Source: Verrucomicrobiota bacterium (lineage in GTDB: Bacteria > Verrucomicrobiota > Lentisphaeria > JABSQK01 > JAJFLO01). Taken from it: a stretch of DNA of 64,000 nucleotides. The stretch spans positions 1 to 64,000 of the forward strand of contig JAJFLO010000068.1 in the NCBI GenBank assembly GCA_021772675.1, written 5' to 3'. The notes below the pieces were generated by a model. It saw only the letters and a list, made by a program, of their open reading frames with translations. It was not told the origin of the DNA and did not search any database. A program made the translations under genes and the position numbers. Positions 36,021 to 46,900 of this stretch are shown here, in pieces. Every line of letters starts with the position of its first letter. The first letter of the stretch is position 1.

Positions 36021-36137
36021 AGCCTGATTAATTCATGCGGTTTCGCTACGAGAGTGCTTAGCCTGATTAATTCATGCGGTTTCGCTACGAGAGTGCTTAG
36101 CCTGATTAATTCATACGATTTCTACTGTGAGAATTTT
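36021..36137. repeat. 39-bp tandem repeat, about 2.9 copies
   Basis: AGCCTGATTAATTCATGCGG followed by TTTCGCTACGAGAGTGCTT repeats with a period of exactly 39 bp from 36021; copies 1 and 2 are identical and the third is diverged. The track ORF 35967-36152 only follows this repeat. Single diverged units are at 440-475 and 36241-36275. Confidence 0.85.
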
Positions 36138-36176
36138 TTTAACTTCATCTGAATGATTTATAAAGAATCTGAAACC

Positions 36177-36341
36177 TTGAAATAGTTCACTATTCCTCCA
36201 GCCTCAGATTATTGATAAATCATTCACCTAAGGCAAACTAAATCCTCTCGTGACAAAATCGAATGAATTAATCAGGCAAGCATTCTTTAGATCAATGAGT
36301 TATGTAGGTTCCGAAGGTGAAGGAATAGTGAACTATTTCAA
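36177..36341. repeat. 165-bp inverted-repeat element
   Basis: TTGAAATAGTTCACTATTCC at the left is matched by GGAATAGTGAACTATTTCAA at the right end (36320-36341 region). Between them lie a tandem-repeat unit and no gene. Likely a MITE or a mobile hairpin. Confidence 0.7.
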
Positions 36342-36699
36342 GTCTTTGGGTTCTTCACAACTCGCTTATATGAAGTGAGATATGCGCACGCAGTAGACGC
36401 CGAATGAATTAATCAGGTTTGCCTGCATTATGGATAAAGTTTTGTGATGAGAAAAGCCACATAGCCCAGATATTTCTCAGCGCGGCGGAGCTGCAACCAA
36501 AAGAACAAAGATTTTTGCCCATCCACCGTTGTTTATTTTTATGATAACTATGGTGAGACAGGCTGAATCACGTGAATCTTCATATCGCAGCCGTTGGTCG
36601 CAACCAAAATTTAACTTAACCATTCATGCTGTGCAGCAGAACAGGCTATTTTTCACGGTTCGACACGGATACAAAACGTAGTAGATCGCGCTGCTCATA

Positions 36700-36734
36700 C
36701 TGAGAGAAGTCCGCCGCGGCGGATTCTCTCTCAG
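36700..36734. terminator. GC-rich hairpin, possible terminator
   Basis: CTGAGAGAA...CCGCCG pairs with CGGCGGA...TCTCTCAG to give a long stem followed by ACTCTTTTCC. It is the strongest terminator-like structure of the gap but has no nearby gene end, so its role is unclear. The CCGCGGCGG core also occurs at 25921, 31721 and 36479. Confidence 0.35.
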
Positions 36735-36790
36735 ACTCTTTTCCTAAAACTTTTCAACTCTAACCATGTGAAAGTCCGGAACTTCATTTT

Positions 36791-36998
36791 AAAAACTTGT
36801 CAAAAAAACAAAGTTTTTACTGATAGTAGTACGAATAGGACAAAGACAAGAACCATATCCACGGTTTCGCCGAGCGTAACCGTGGATACAAATTCGTGAA
36901 GATTCGAGTGATCGGTGGGCAGCTTTTTAAAATTAGTAATTTGCCGTAACACTGTATAGTTAGGACGCAAAACTTGCTAAAAAAACAAGTTTTTAGAT
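36791..36998. repeat. Flanking direct repeats of AAAACTTG-A7
   Basis: AAAACTTGTCAAAAAAACAA (36789-36808 area) and AAAACTTGCTAAAAAAACAA (36968 area) are near-identical and each continues as AGTTTTTA. They enclose about 150 bp without a gene (the track ORF 36817-37011 is unsupported). The whole gap 35905-37207 contains no other gene. Confidence 0.55.
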
Positions 36999-37207
36999 TT
37001 AACTGACACAACCAACTAATTTCAAATAGGTTACATATAAATATTTACTTTTTCATGATAATATCCAGGTTAGAAAAGGTATCAATTGAATTCATTGTTG
37101 AAAACACATCTCCGGTGAAATAGGTTTTATCGATCTGTGAATCAATCTTTTGAACGATAAACGTCTCAACAAAACCTGTAATTCACTATAATCTAGAAAA
37201 CAAAAAA

Positions 37208-38038
37208 ATGATGATAGACAGAATAGCATTTCAAATTGGAAACATCACCATATACTGGTATGGGATATGTGTCGCTATATCAGTTCTCGTTGGTTTTTTT
37301 ATAATCCAATACAGAGCGATAAAATTTAAGATCGATTCAGATCAAGTATCTGATTTATGTTTTTACGCAATTCTTGGGGGAATATTAGGTGCCCGGTTTT
37401 TATATGTTGTTTTAAATTTTCAGGACTATTCGGATAATCTCATAGAGATAATCAGAATTGATCACGGAGGTCTGGTATTTTATGGCGGGTTTATCGGAGC
37501 CTGTGCTGCGGTCACGTGGTATATCAAACGAAAAAAATTAGATTTTTGGACCATTGCCGATTTATTTGCTTTGGCACTGCCGCCCGGGCAAGCAATAGGT
37601 CGTATGGGATGCCTTATTAATGGGTGTTGCTTTGGCTCTTCCACAAAAAACTGGTTTTCAATAAAATACCCCAGCGATTCAATCATATTCTCTACCCAGG
37701 TTCACAAACACGAAATTTCACCTTATGCAACCGAATGTTTACCGGTTATTCCTACTCAAATCACCCAAAGTCTGATTAATATTCTGATTTGGTTTATCCT
37801 TATTTTTTCGGCAAAAAAACTGAAACATAAAGGTCAATTATTTTCGCTGTACTTAATTTTGTACGCAATTGGACGCTTTACTAATGAATTTTATAGAGGC
37901 GATTATCTGACATACTATGCTGGAATGACAATTTCCCAAATCGTATGTTTAGTTTTACTTCCCACAGGAATCTTTTTTTATATAAAAAACCGTGTACAAG
38001 GAGCCCCAAAAAATCAACGCACAGGACAAACCAGCTGA
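37208..38038 (+). CDS. lgt: Prolipoprotein diacylglyceryl transferase
   Basis: A 276-residue inner-membrane enzyme that adds diacylglycerol to the lipobox Cys of prolipoproteins. The conserved HGGLVFYGGF (His and the catalytic region) and GQAIGRMGCLINGCCFG blocks are present, with seven hydrophobic segments. It serves the several lipoproteins encoded in this window. It overlaps rluD by 47 bp. Confidence 0.96.
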   Translation: MMIDRIAFQIGNITIYWYGICVAISVLVGFFIIQYRAIKFKIDSDQVSDLCFYAILGGILGARFLYVVLNFQDYSDNLIEIIRIDHGGLVFYGGFIGACAAVTWYIKRKKLDFWTIADLFALALPPGQAIGRMGCLINGCCFGSSTKNWFSIKYPSDSIIFSTQVHKHEISPYATECLPVIPTQITQSLINILIWFILIFSAKKLKHKGQLFSLYLILYAIGRFTNEFYRGDYLTYYAGMTISQIVCLVLLPTGIFFYIKNRVQGAPKNQRTGQTS

Positions 38039-38987
38039 ATTAATCACTCGTAGTGCTAGAATTAAGATTAATAAAGACGAGTCCGGAGTAAGATTGGACC
38101 AATTTTTGTCCAAAAAATTTTCTGCCTTTTCGAGAAGTGCGTTGCAGAAGATGATTGAAGACGGTTCTATTTTGCTTAACAAAAAAATGACGCAAAAAAA
38201 AACCAGACTTGTGTGTGGTGACGAAATTACAATTGATTGGCCTGATGAAGAACCTGACTTACTGCCCAATGCAACGATTAAATTTGCGATCATATACGAA
38301 GATAATGATATACTTGTCATTGATAAACCTGCGAATCTTGTTGTTCACCCTGGGGCAGGGACCGAAGATGGCACATTAGTTAATGCGCTTCTCCATCATG
38401 ATTTTACATCATTTAATGCCATGCAAGGAAACGAATTGAGACCTGGTATCGTTCACCGCTTAGATAAAAACACAACCGGCGTCATGGTTGTTGCTAAGAA
38501 TGAACTTGCAAAAACAAGATTAATCGAAGAATTTAAATTAGGGAACACAGCCAAAGAATACCTGGCGCTAGTTAACGGTATTTCCGACTATAACTCTGGC
38601 ACGATAGAAACACTTATTGGTCGCAGCCCGAGAAACCGTAAAAAGATGGGGGTTGTCAATGAGAATGGTAAACAGGCAATTACATCCTATCAGGTTGTCG
38701 CTCAAAAAGATAAACATTCGCTTCTTAAAATAAAAATTAAGACCGGAAGAACCCATCAAATCCGAGTTCATCTGGCCCACATCAATTTACCTGTCGCCGG
38801 CGATACATTGTATAATAAAAAGAAAAAAAACGACATTTATTTCCCCAGGCAAATGCTGCATGCCTTAACGTTAAAATTCCATCATCCAACAAGCGGAGAA
38901 TTGAAAACCTTCCATGCTGAACAACCAAATGATATGATTGAGGCTGCACATGATATCGGATTAAACATTGGAAATTATGACAGTTGA
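37992..38987 (+). CDS. rluD: RluD-type 23S rRNA pseudouridine synthase
   Basis: A 331-residue RluA-family pseudouridine synthase. An S4 RNA-binding domain (about 33-80) precedes the catalytic domain with PGIVHRLDKNTTGVMVVAKN, where Asp158 is the nucleophile. It likely modifies helix 69 of 23S rRNA. The start is uncertain: GTG 37992 lies inside lgt by 47 bp with no ribosome site; an AAGGAG at 37998 is followed only by ATC. No other ATG occurs before the S4 domain. Confidence 0.9.
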   Translation: MYKEPQKINAQDKPAELITRSARIKINKDESGVRLDQFLSKKFSAFSRSALQKMIEDGSILLNKKMTQKKTRLVCGDEITIDWPDEEPDLLPNATIKFAIIYEDNDILVIDKPANLVVHPGAGTEDGTLVNALLHHDFTSFNAMQGNELRPGIVHRLDKNTTGVMVVAKNELAKTRLIEEFKLGNTAKEYLALVNGISDYNSGTIETLIGRSPRNRKKMGVVNENGKQAITSYQVVAQKDKHSLLKIKIKTGRTHQIRVHLAHINLPVAGDTLYNKKKKNDIYFPRQMLHALTLKFHHPTSGELKTFHAEQPNDMIEAAHDIGLNIGNYDS

Positions 38988-39293
38988 TTTAGAATTGGCA
39001 AAAAAAATCAACCCCTGAAGAAATAAACCCCTTTTGAATCAGATGTGGGATCTTTCGCAGCACCTGTAGATAAGATATGATATTAATTCAAAAACAACTG
39101 GGATCATAGTTTCTTAGGAACTGGAAATAAATACATCGTCGACAGAGCTCTCAGATTTGGTCGTAACCATTGAATAACTCCACGGCTGTAGCTTGCCTAC
39201 TGCGAGGATGTTGCGATTGACTTGGGATCAAATATGGAGTGAACCTGAGATGCCAATGTCGATGAGATATTTATTTCCAGTTCCTCGTTGACG

Positions 39294-39725
39294 TCAAGAC
39301 TTTTTCCGGGGTGCACAATAAATCTTTTTCTTTTGTTCTGGACTGGCGGCGGGTCTACCATACTTTCGTAACCCCTTATAATAAGTTTTAGCCATCCGTT
39401 TAGAAACCCCGTCAGCAATACATATATCCCTAAATTCTTCATCTGCTTCTTTTCTATAAGTTCTTGTGTCAAGCTCTTTGTTCCTCATTAGTTGATAAAG
39501 CGCATCATGAACCACGGAAGCACGCATATTTTTCCTAGTATCTGGCACCGGGCCAGAAGGACCGTCCCATGCATATCCTTTTTTGATCGTCAATTTCCCT
39601 TTTTTGTCCAGTTTTATAAATTCTGTATTGATCTTGCGTTCTTGTTTTATTCGTATGTCTACTTCATAGCTTTCTGATAATTGATATTTGTATCCCTTTC
39701 TATAATGAATAAACCCTTTAGCCAT
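39294..39725 (-). CDS. DUF1353-like small protein
   Basis: A 143-residue protein with the DUF1353 pattern KKGYAWDGPSGPVPDTRKNM followed by SVVHDALYQLMR, a small basic family often in phage or mobile contexts. The ribosome site is strong (AAGGAAGTG). It sits at the 3' end of the large envelope operon but is separated by 73 bp and may be independently expressed. The 38988-39293 gap holds nothing else. Confidence 0.75.
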   Translation of the reverse strand: MAKGFIHYRKGYKYQLSESYEVDIRIKQERKINTEFIKLDKKGKLTIKKGYAWDGPSGPVPDTRKNMRASVVHDALYQLMRNKELDTRTYRKEADEEFRDICIADGVSKRMAKTYYKGLRKYGRPAASPEQKKKIYCAPRKKS

Positions 39726-39798
39726 TTTTCACTTCCTTTCAAGTAAACTTTCTTGATATATTTGGGTGTTGAAATATGATGCCCATATTATCGAACAA

Positions 39799-42700
39799 CT
39801 AATTCGTATACAACATCAATAATTGTTCAACAAATACAAGAGATCCGACCCCTCCGAATGGAAAAAGAAGAGCAACCACAACTGGGTTTTGGGTCATAGG
39901 CGCAAATGCACCTTTTTTAAGCGTTTTGATATCATTTATGAAATAGTTTAATCGTTCAATTTCTTTATGATAGGCAGGCGAAGAATGGTCACATTCACCT
40001 ACATCAGCATCCATAACAAAAAGAAGTTTGGCTTTCAGCCAATCAATTACATAACCACGTGCATTTAATGCACTACGTTGTAAATTGATAACACAAAATG
40101 CAGTCATAAGAAAAGCAGCACAAATTGTCACAATCAAAGAAATCGGCCAGTTCCAATTATCAAAATACGATATTCTAGAAATAATCGACAGAAATAAAAT
40201 GAAAAATGGAAATAGGATTAGGCTACCAACTAGCTCCGTTCTACTGGCAATTATCCGAATACTTAACCACGCATCAAGTGCATCAGGACTGTTAAATTTT
40301 CTTAAAGGATGAAAATGATTTATTTTCGGTGTTGGAATCAAATATTTAGTTCGCGTTTCTTCTGGCCATTTATACACCTGCCGGGTAAGTTCAGTAATAA
40401 ACTTCCTACAATCCAGCGCAACGTTAACAACAAAAAATATCAGTAGGACCATGCAAAAATGAAATGATAGGGTAATGATAAAATCAATGGTATCAGAATA
40501 ACTTCCGCGAAAAGGAATCATTGGGGGAGTATACATTCGATCCAGTGGATTTATTATGACGACGTAAAAAATCGCGATAGTTAATAAAAGAGAAAAAATG
40601 CCTTTCAAGCTACATCCCTTCCGAGTGTATTCATACCATAAAAGTCTTACGTGTGTGTCATTCTTTAAATTATTAATGCCCAACTTTTGACCAATCCAGT
40701 TTTTTATTAGCTTAATCTGAAAAAATCCAGCCAAATTATATATTAGAAACGAGAATGAAATTAATAAAGTCCACAGTCGGCTGTTTTTTTTCGTTTTCTT
40801 GTCCTTAACTATTTCTTTTATTTGTCGTTTAAAAACTTGATCAGTAAGGCTGAATTCACTTGTTAATTTCTTATTGGAAATTATGATTTTCAAAACTGAA
40901 AGAATAAAAAAATACAATGCAAAGAAAATGCCAATTAGGCGAATAACTTCCGTGGGCCAAATACTAACGCCTTCAAAGAATAACCACGGCTCACCCTCTC
41001 CGTTCATATACGCTTGATTAACTATGGCAGGTAACCTTATAAAAACGGTCAAGCTTAGCATAAAGAGCATAAGAAACCAGATTGTAAAATTAGCTCTAGG
41101 CAAATTGTCCAGTTGATTTGCTTCCCTAATTCCAAGAAACGTGGCAAGAACGAAAAGAAATAACAAGGTGAGGGAAGTAGGAGAATACCAAATCTTTCTT
41201 TGGAAAGTTTCCAACGAAAGTTCTCCAATACCTTCTAGCTGATCTTTCCTTCTGGGATGAAGGGAATGACTTGAAGCGTCCCCAGGCGTCAGGTTAATGA
41301 TGTCACGTTTTCCTATTTCAAAAATTCTGGGTTGATGCTTGTGAACCACTTTTTCCTTGATTTCGCCAAGGGCAACTAAAATTGCGGTAAAAATAGACGT
41401 TTGGTAACTATACCGAAATGGTGCGATATCTTTTTGATACAGGTTATTTAGTTTAAGACCGTAACTTGAAGCGACAATCATATTTTGTGTAAAGCTAATT
41501 TCACTAGGATCTGCAAGGCGCGCATCGATATCCGTTGTAAAAAAAAGAACATCCGGAAAATGTTCACGTAATGCACGAGAAATAAGTAATTTATCGTAGA
41601 CATCAGATCCCAATATCCCTATAACCCTCACTTTACTATTCGATTCTTGCCTAATTCTATCGTTATGTTCCCTTATTTCGCTAACAATGCGCTGTAAGTA
41701 GTCAATCTGATGGCGACCAGCGGCATGAGTTTGCTTCTGCTGCTGGTTGATATCCCTGGGTTCGTTAGGATAATTTGATAGCTGTTCTTTCAATAAAATT
41801 TCACGTTTTTTTTCTGGAAGTTTTCCATCCAAACCGCGCAAATAACTAAACGTTTTTACACGTTCGTCCGGGGAAATTTCATTGCGGGTAAGTAGTTCCC
41901 GAAACTCTTGGGATTCGAGATATGGATATAAATTGAATTCTCTCCCATAAAATTGAATCGCTGATTTTTTATTCTCAAGCCCCTCATAATGTTCTGTGAC
42001 TACCTTTTTAAAACTCAGTGGTAACAAACGGCCATAAAACGTATCCCATTCGCTAACCAATACGATATGACCTAATTCATTCTTATACTTTAGGAATCCT
42101 CGCCTGGATAATTCTTCCGTTATAGTTTTTGAAAGTGCGGTGTCTGAATGAATCAAAAAATGAAACCGGATCTTAAATTCTGGCGGTATTGAATTTTGCC
42201 AACTGCTATCCCACCCATTTTCGGCGATTTCCCCGTCATATTTAGGGTTGCTGCCTAATAACTTCCAATCAGCAGTCGCAAAGGGAGAATATATGTGAAG
42301 GGTGCTATTGTTATCGTTAGTATATTCATTATATCTTTTTGATACACTTTTTTTTCTTTCATTTGCCTCGTCAACACACTTTTCCGCTTCTTTTAACTCG
42401 TCGTGAGAGTTCTCCACAATTTGTTTTTCATAATCTATTTTTCCCCTGATTTCTATTAACTTATTACACTGCTTCTTGACTTTCTCAAGGTCTCTGCTTA
42501 ACTCTCTTTTTGCGCGTATATATATTCTTTCTATGTCATCTATCACTGCTTCTCTTGATTTTTGACCGCCTAAAATGAATTCCAGATCTTTTAATGCCAG
42601 TTCTCCCAATTCTCCATTTGGTGTAACTGTTGCCTTTAATTCGAGGTATTTTTCCATATAGTCAAGAATCAATCCATGTTTATCGGAAAATTCATTGACA

Positions 42701-43917
42701 AAAAGGCTATCCAGAAAGATGATATCATCATTATTTTTTGCCAGTTCTTCTTTGTAGTAGCTGCATTCTACTTCAACTTCTCCATTTTTCCGCTTTGCAG
42801 CAGCATTTACTTTAGTTAATGCCATGTAAGATTTTATCCGATTTGACTCACTGTCTTCATGATAACAAATCTTATCTAATTTCTTGAATATTTCTATTTC
42901 CTTTTCTTTCAGGTCATCTGCCATCTCAAGACTGAAATCCAGCGAATATCTAATAGCCTTGGCAAACCATTCAACTCTTGATTTTATTTCTTTTACCCCT
43001 TCAAATAAATTAGCTCGCGCATTTTCTAAATCATTACCAATTGATTCTAGTCCCACCAGACGCTCGGAAGTCTTTTTCCTCTCTTCTTCATACCTGATAT
43101 TTGCTACTTGTAATCTGTCTTTCAGTATATTGAACTTTGATAATGCCTCGTCATAGGAAATTTTCGCCATTTTGGAACCGTTGTCATATTCCTCTAAAAG
43201 ATCAACTGCTGCATTCCGCTGCTCTACGACTTCTAGGACTTCTTTTGCCATTTGGGAGAATGAAGTAGATTCTGGAGGGCCAATGATTTTAATGTCGATA
43301 TCAGGCCTATTATCTAAATCCTTACGGATAGAGTTATTGAATTTTCGAAGTTTAATTAGTGATTTCTCGTTAAACAGATCAGCTGGTGGCCAGACAACCA
43401 AAATTGACTCAGGTTTCTGTATGCTATTTCCACCCCCCGTAGAATTGCTCTTTTTATTCACTGACGAAATATCGAGTTTAAACCATTCGAATGGAATTCT
43501 GCGGCCATTTCCGTAACAAAAATAGCTAAGGTGGCTAGCGTTATCTGGTCGATATCCAGTGGCATTTAACGCTGAAAGCACCGCATAACGTCTTCGTATC
43601 CGGCGCTCTACATCCTCCGAATATGGGAGGTTATTGATTAATACTGAAAAAACTAAAACAGAACCGGATCGTTCCCGCCATAGGTCGAGATTTTCATCCT
43701 CCAAAGTATCAAAATCAATAATAGCTTGGTACGGATCCTGCCAAAGTCTGGTAGGTACTTTTTTTTCTTCTTTACCACCATATTCTGTTTTATCGGCCAC
43801 CGCAGGTCTTCGTGACGTCAATGGAGTATGCAGAAGAGCACCTCCAATTACGGCAGCAATTAATAAAACAAGAGTAGGTGCTGGTGAAGAAGAATTGGAG
43901 GATTGAATGCCCAACAT
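39799..43917 (-). CDS. Giant multi-pass membrane protein, unknown function
   Basis: A 1372-residue protein. A membrane helix (TLVLLIAAVIGGALLH at 15-30) precedes a soluble domain (RSGSVLVFSVLINNLPYSED, then RRIRRRYAVLSALNATGYRP), coiled coils (about 240-310 and 420-540), and a second soluble part with a periplasmic-binding-like core: VRVIGILGSDVYDKLLISRA then FPDVLFFTTDIDARLADP and QNMIVASSYGLKL. The last ~480 residues carry eight or nine more membrane segments. I recognise the pattern as a conserved but unnamed family. No ribosome site is evident. It is the last gene of the three-gene operon, 52 bp after the coiled-coil lipoprotein. Confidence 0.75.
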   Translation of the reverse strand: MLGIQSSNSSSPAPTLVLLIAAVIGGALLHTPLTSRRPAVADKTEYGGKEEKKVPTRLWQDPYQAIIDFDTLEDENLDLWRERSGSVLVFSVLINNLPYSEDVERRIRRRYAVLSALNATGYRPDNASHLSYFCYGNGRRIPFEWFKLDISSVNKKSNSTGGGNSIQKPESILVVWPPADLFNEKSLIKLRKFNNSIRKDLDNRPDIDIKIIGPPESTSFSQMAKEVLEVVEQRNAAVDLLEEYDNGSKMAKISYDEALSKFNILKDRLQVANIRYEEERKKTSERLVGLESIGNDLENARANLFEGVKEIKSRVEWFAKAIRYSLDFSLEMADDLKEKEIEIFKKLDKICYHEDSESNRIKSYMALTKVNAAAKRKNGEVEVECSYYKEELAKNNDDIIFLDSLFVNEFSDKHGLILDYMEKYLELKATVTPNGELGELALKDLEFILGGQKSREAVIDDIERIYIRAKRELSRDLEKVKKQCNKLIEIRGKIDYEKQIVENSHDELKEAEKCVDEANERKKSVSKRYNEYTNDNNSTLHIYSPFATADWKLLGSNPKYDGEIAENGWDSSWQNSIPPEFKIRFHFLIHSDTALSKTITEELSRRGFLKYKNELGHIVLVSEWDTFYGRLLPLSFKKVVTEHYEGLENKKSAIQFYGREFNLYPYLESQEFRELLTRNEISPDERVKTFSYLRGLDGKLPEKKREILLKEQLSNYPNEPRDINQQQKQTHAAGRHQIDYLQRIVSEIREHNDRIRQESNSKVRVIGILGSDVYDKLLISRALREHFPDVLFFTTDIDARLADPSEISFTQNMIVASSYGLKLNNLYQKDIAPFRYSYQTSIFTAILVALGEIKEKVVHKHQPRIFEIGKRDIINLTPGDASSHSLHPRRKDQLEGIGELSLETFQRKIWYSPTSLTLLFLFVLATFLGIREANQLDNLPRANFTIWFLMLFMLSLTVFIRLPAIVNQAYMNGEGEPWLFFEGVSIWPTEVIRLIGIFFALYFFILSVLKIIISNKKLTSEFSLTDQVFKRQIKEIVKDKKTKKNSRLWTLLISFSFLIYNLAGFFQIKLIKNWIGQKLGINNLKNDTHVRLLWYEYTRKGCSLKGIFSLLLTIAIFYVVIINPLDRMYTPPMIPFRGSYSDTIDFIITLSFHFCMVLLIFFVVNVALDCRKFITELTRQVYKWPEETRTKYLIPTPKINHFHPLRKFNSPDALDAWLSIRIIASRTELVGSLILFPFFILFLSIISRISYFDNWNWPISLIVTICAAFLMTAFCVINLQRSALNARGYVIDWLKAKLLFVMDADVGECDHSSPAYHKEIERLNYFINDIKTLKKGAFAPMTQNPVVVALLFPFGGVGSLVFVEQLLMLYTN

Positions 43918-43969
43918 AACGTTATAATGATACGAATGTAAAAATCATTAAGGAGGATAATGGAATTCT

Positions 43970-46900
43970 TTAATTACCGTTGGCATCGCCAAGGAACATG
44001 ACAGCAGTCTCATAATCTTGAACCGCATCGTTTCGATTATTCATGACAGCCTCAATCATCTCATGAACAATTGTAGACACAAAACGATTTGCCACTTTTT
44101 CGCCATTTACTGCAGAGTCATAAGTAGTTCGTTTCTCTTTCAGTTCTTTTTCCGCTGCTGCTTTCTCATTTTTCTTATCCACTAGCATTTCTTCAGCAGT
44201 TTCCAGTTTTTTCTTTGCCTGCTGTTCTTCTTCGTGCGCCATTTTTAAAATATCTTGAACAGTATCAACAGACTGCTCGGTAACCGGGAGGGGTTCTTTG
44301 GCTTTCGCTAAATTATTTTGGGCAGTTGTATAATTTTCTTTCTCTTTCTCAACTTTTTTTTCAGCTGCCGTCAATTCTCCCTTTATTTTCTTAAGTTTAT
44401 CATCAGCAGTTTTAAGATTTTGTTTGTCTGCTTTTGTCAGATACAAGTCTCTAATTCCCTGAATAAGCTGATTGTGAAAGCGTCGGCTACCGTGAAGAAC
44501 ACCAATAATCAATTCACCAGTAGTATGATAATCCAGTTTTTTGTTCCGTTCGATCTCCTTCAAATTCATTTCTAATAATTCTATTGGTTCCTTTAAATAA
44601 AGCTTTGTAGCATCATCTCGTTTTATTTTCAACTCATTTATTTTTTGTTTTAAGAACTCATTTGTCATCCACGCATCTTCAAGTCGTTTTGGTAGCGATT
44701 CACCTAATAGTTCAACAACCAATTTCCCATCTTTAGCGGTTTGTGTATTATATGCGATTTCATATTTTAGTAGAAGAGATTCAAGTTGTCCTTTTGAGGA
44801 CTGACCATTATCCGATTCGCCATTGGCACCTTCTTTCTGAGCCTCCAATATCCGGCGATTCAGATTTATTCCCATTTTTCCACTTAATCCCAACAGAGCA
44901 AGATTTTTCGCTGATTCGATAATCGGTTTCGGATCGGCGCTGTACGATTTTACATACCAGTTACCAATATCATCTTTAGCAACGACATAATTGGTTTTGC
45001 CGCCACCGGCAACGCGCACTCGATTCACGTTCTGCCAAAACTGTTTATCGATGTCCGTATTAATGAGGTTACTGGTATTTTTATTCGGATTTAACAGTCC
45101 ATGCCACCGTGCAGCAAAAGGTAGACTCCTCGCTCCCTGTTGACCGAGCATATTGTCCCAGGACAAGTTTGGATCGGATTGCAATGACGTCGAGGGATAA
45201 CTGGTTCTTAAATATGACGAGGCTGGACGTATATGAACCATATTCGCTCGATGTGCATAAGCCGCGTTGAGTGCAGCCGCTATATGCTTAGCACGTCCTT
45301 CCTTTGCTCCACTTTCCCGAACTGCCTGGACATGCTCATAGCGAAGAGCAGCAATCAAGGCATCCGTGACATCTTTCGCATTATGGTCATCCTCTTTTAA
45401 TCCGAAATTAGCCAGATCAATCGGATCAGTAGGGGCTTCGCGACCTTCTAAAGAAATGGCAGCATCACCATAGATTTTTATTGTTTTGTCGGCAGATTCC
45501 ATTTCTGCTTTTGTTTTTGATTTTTCCGCTTCCGCTTTCGATTTTTCTGTGGCATCATTATTTCGAATCGCAACTACCAATCTTGCCTCTGCCTTAATTT
45601 TTTCACTTTCCGCTTCACTTTTCTCACGTTCTGCTTTTGTTTTGCGCTCATTGATCAGTCTGCGAATCCGTGAATATACATCGCTGGGTATACCACCGGC
45701 ATCCGTGGTATCGATCTCCTCCAATAAATCATATTGTATATTCTGAACTGCTTTTACTGCATTCACTTTTTTCGCTTTTTCCCCAATAGACGTATTTAAT
45801 TTTTCTTGTGCATTTTTTAAATTTGCATCAGCTATTGATTTCTCAGATTTCTTTACCTCCAATGTTTCTAACGCCCGGCCCAAATCCGTCTTTTCTTCAA
45901 TCAAATTATCAGCAAGTGGTTTGATTTTATTTTCAACTTTGCCAAAACTTCGTTGCAATCGTTTAATAATGCTGTCAATCGCCGTGTCAGAATCCATTTT
46001 TATATTATCATTTAACGATTTAGTTATTACCATTAAGTTTAAATAATCGATGGCATCCGGAATATTTTCCAGATCAGGTAATCCACTTGAGTTTAATCGA
46101 GGTTCCAGTAAATCCTTCATTTTTCCAGCGATTTTACGTTCAGTATAGGTTATTATTTCCGTTTGTGCGTCTTCATCGTCGCTGTTGTTAACCAATGCTG
46201 CGTCATCTTCTCGGATTCGTTTTTTTAACTCATGCACGATTTCTTCAATGAAATACGACTTAGCATTAATAATAATTTTGTGTTTTGACTTTAACCCTTT
46301 TAACTGTTTTTCTAAGTCGTCAACTTCTGCTTTGGCTTTTATCACGTTTTTCTCAGCGTCAACTTTGGCTTTCTGTGCAACCGCCTTTGCCTCTTCCATT
46401 TTTTTCTTATCTACAGTCAATTTTTCCGCTTTTTCATTCGCATCAGTCACATCTTGTTCTAACGACTTAATAAGATTGTCAAGAGTAATTTTGGGATCAA
46501 TTTTTAGCGATCGCTTCAACGCTTCTAATTCCGTCGCATAGTGATCCTTGAGCTGTTTTTTGTATCCTTTGACAGTTATTAATTCGTTTGCCTGTGTCAA
46601 AATAGAATTGCCAACAGCTTGGAGTACTCGAATATACGAATCTTCATTACCAGGTGGAGTTGACTTACCGAATAATAAACTAAGACTGGAATCCAAAGTT
46701 TTACCTACGATTCCGCGAGCACTTAAATTCATCACATCGCAGACTGCTCCATTCTCATTGGTGCCTTTTTCATTGGTGCCTTTTTCATTGCCCAACAGTC
46801 CGCGGCGAGTTATATCTACTGTATTGTCCAATAGTCCTTTTTCTTCCAGAGGCGAAATAAGCGTCGTATAATTGGCAATTGGCAGAAGCTTTGATGCAAA

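Noticed and set aside
36021-36137. CRISPR array
   Set aside because: The repeat is 39 bp with no spacers between the units, and no cas genes are in the window.
35967-36152. 61-codon ORF with the repeat VLSLINSCGFATR
   Set aside because: It only follows the 39-bp tandem repeat, whose period is divisible by three. No ribosome site and no family.
36700-36734. GC-rich hairpin as a definite terminator
   Set aside because: It has a long stem and some T's, but no gene ends nearby; kept only as a low-confidence feature.
39197-39472. 91-codon ORF overlapping the DUF1353-like gene
   Set aside because: It is in a shifted frame of the DUF1353-like gene, which has the family pattern and a strong ribosome site.
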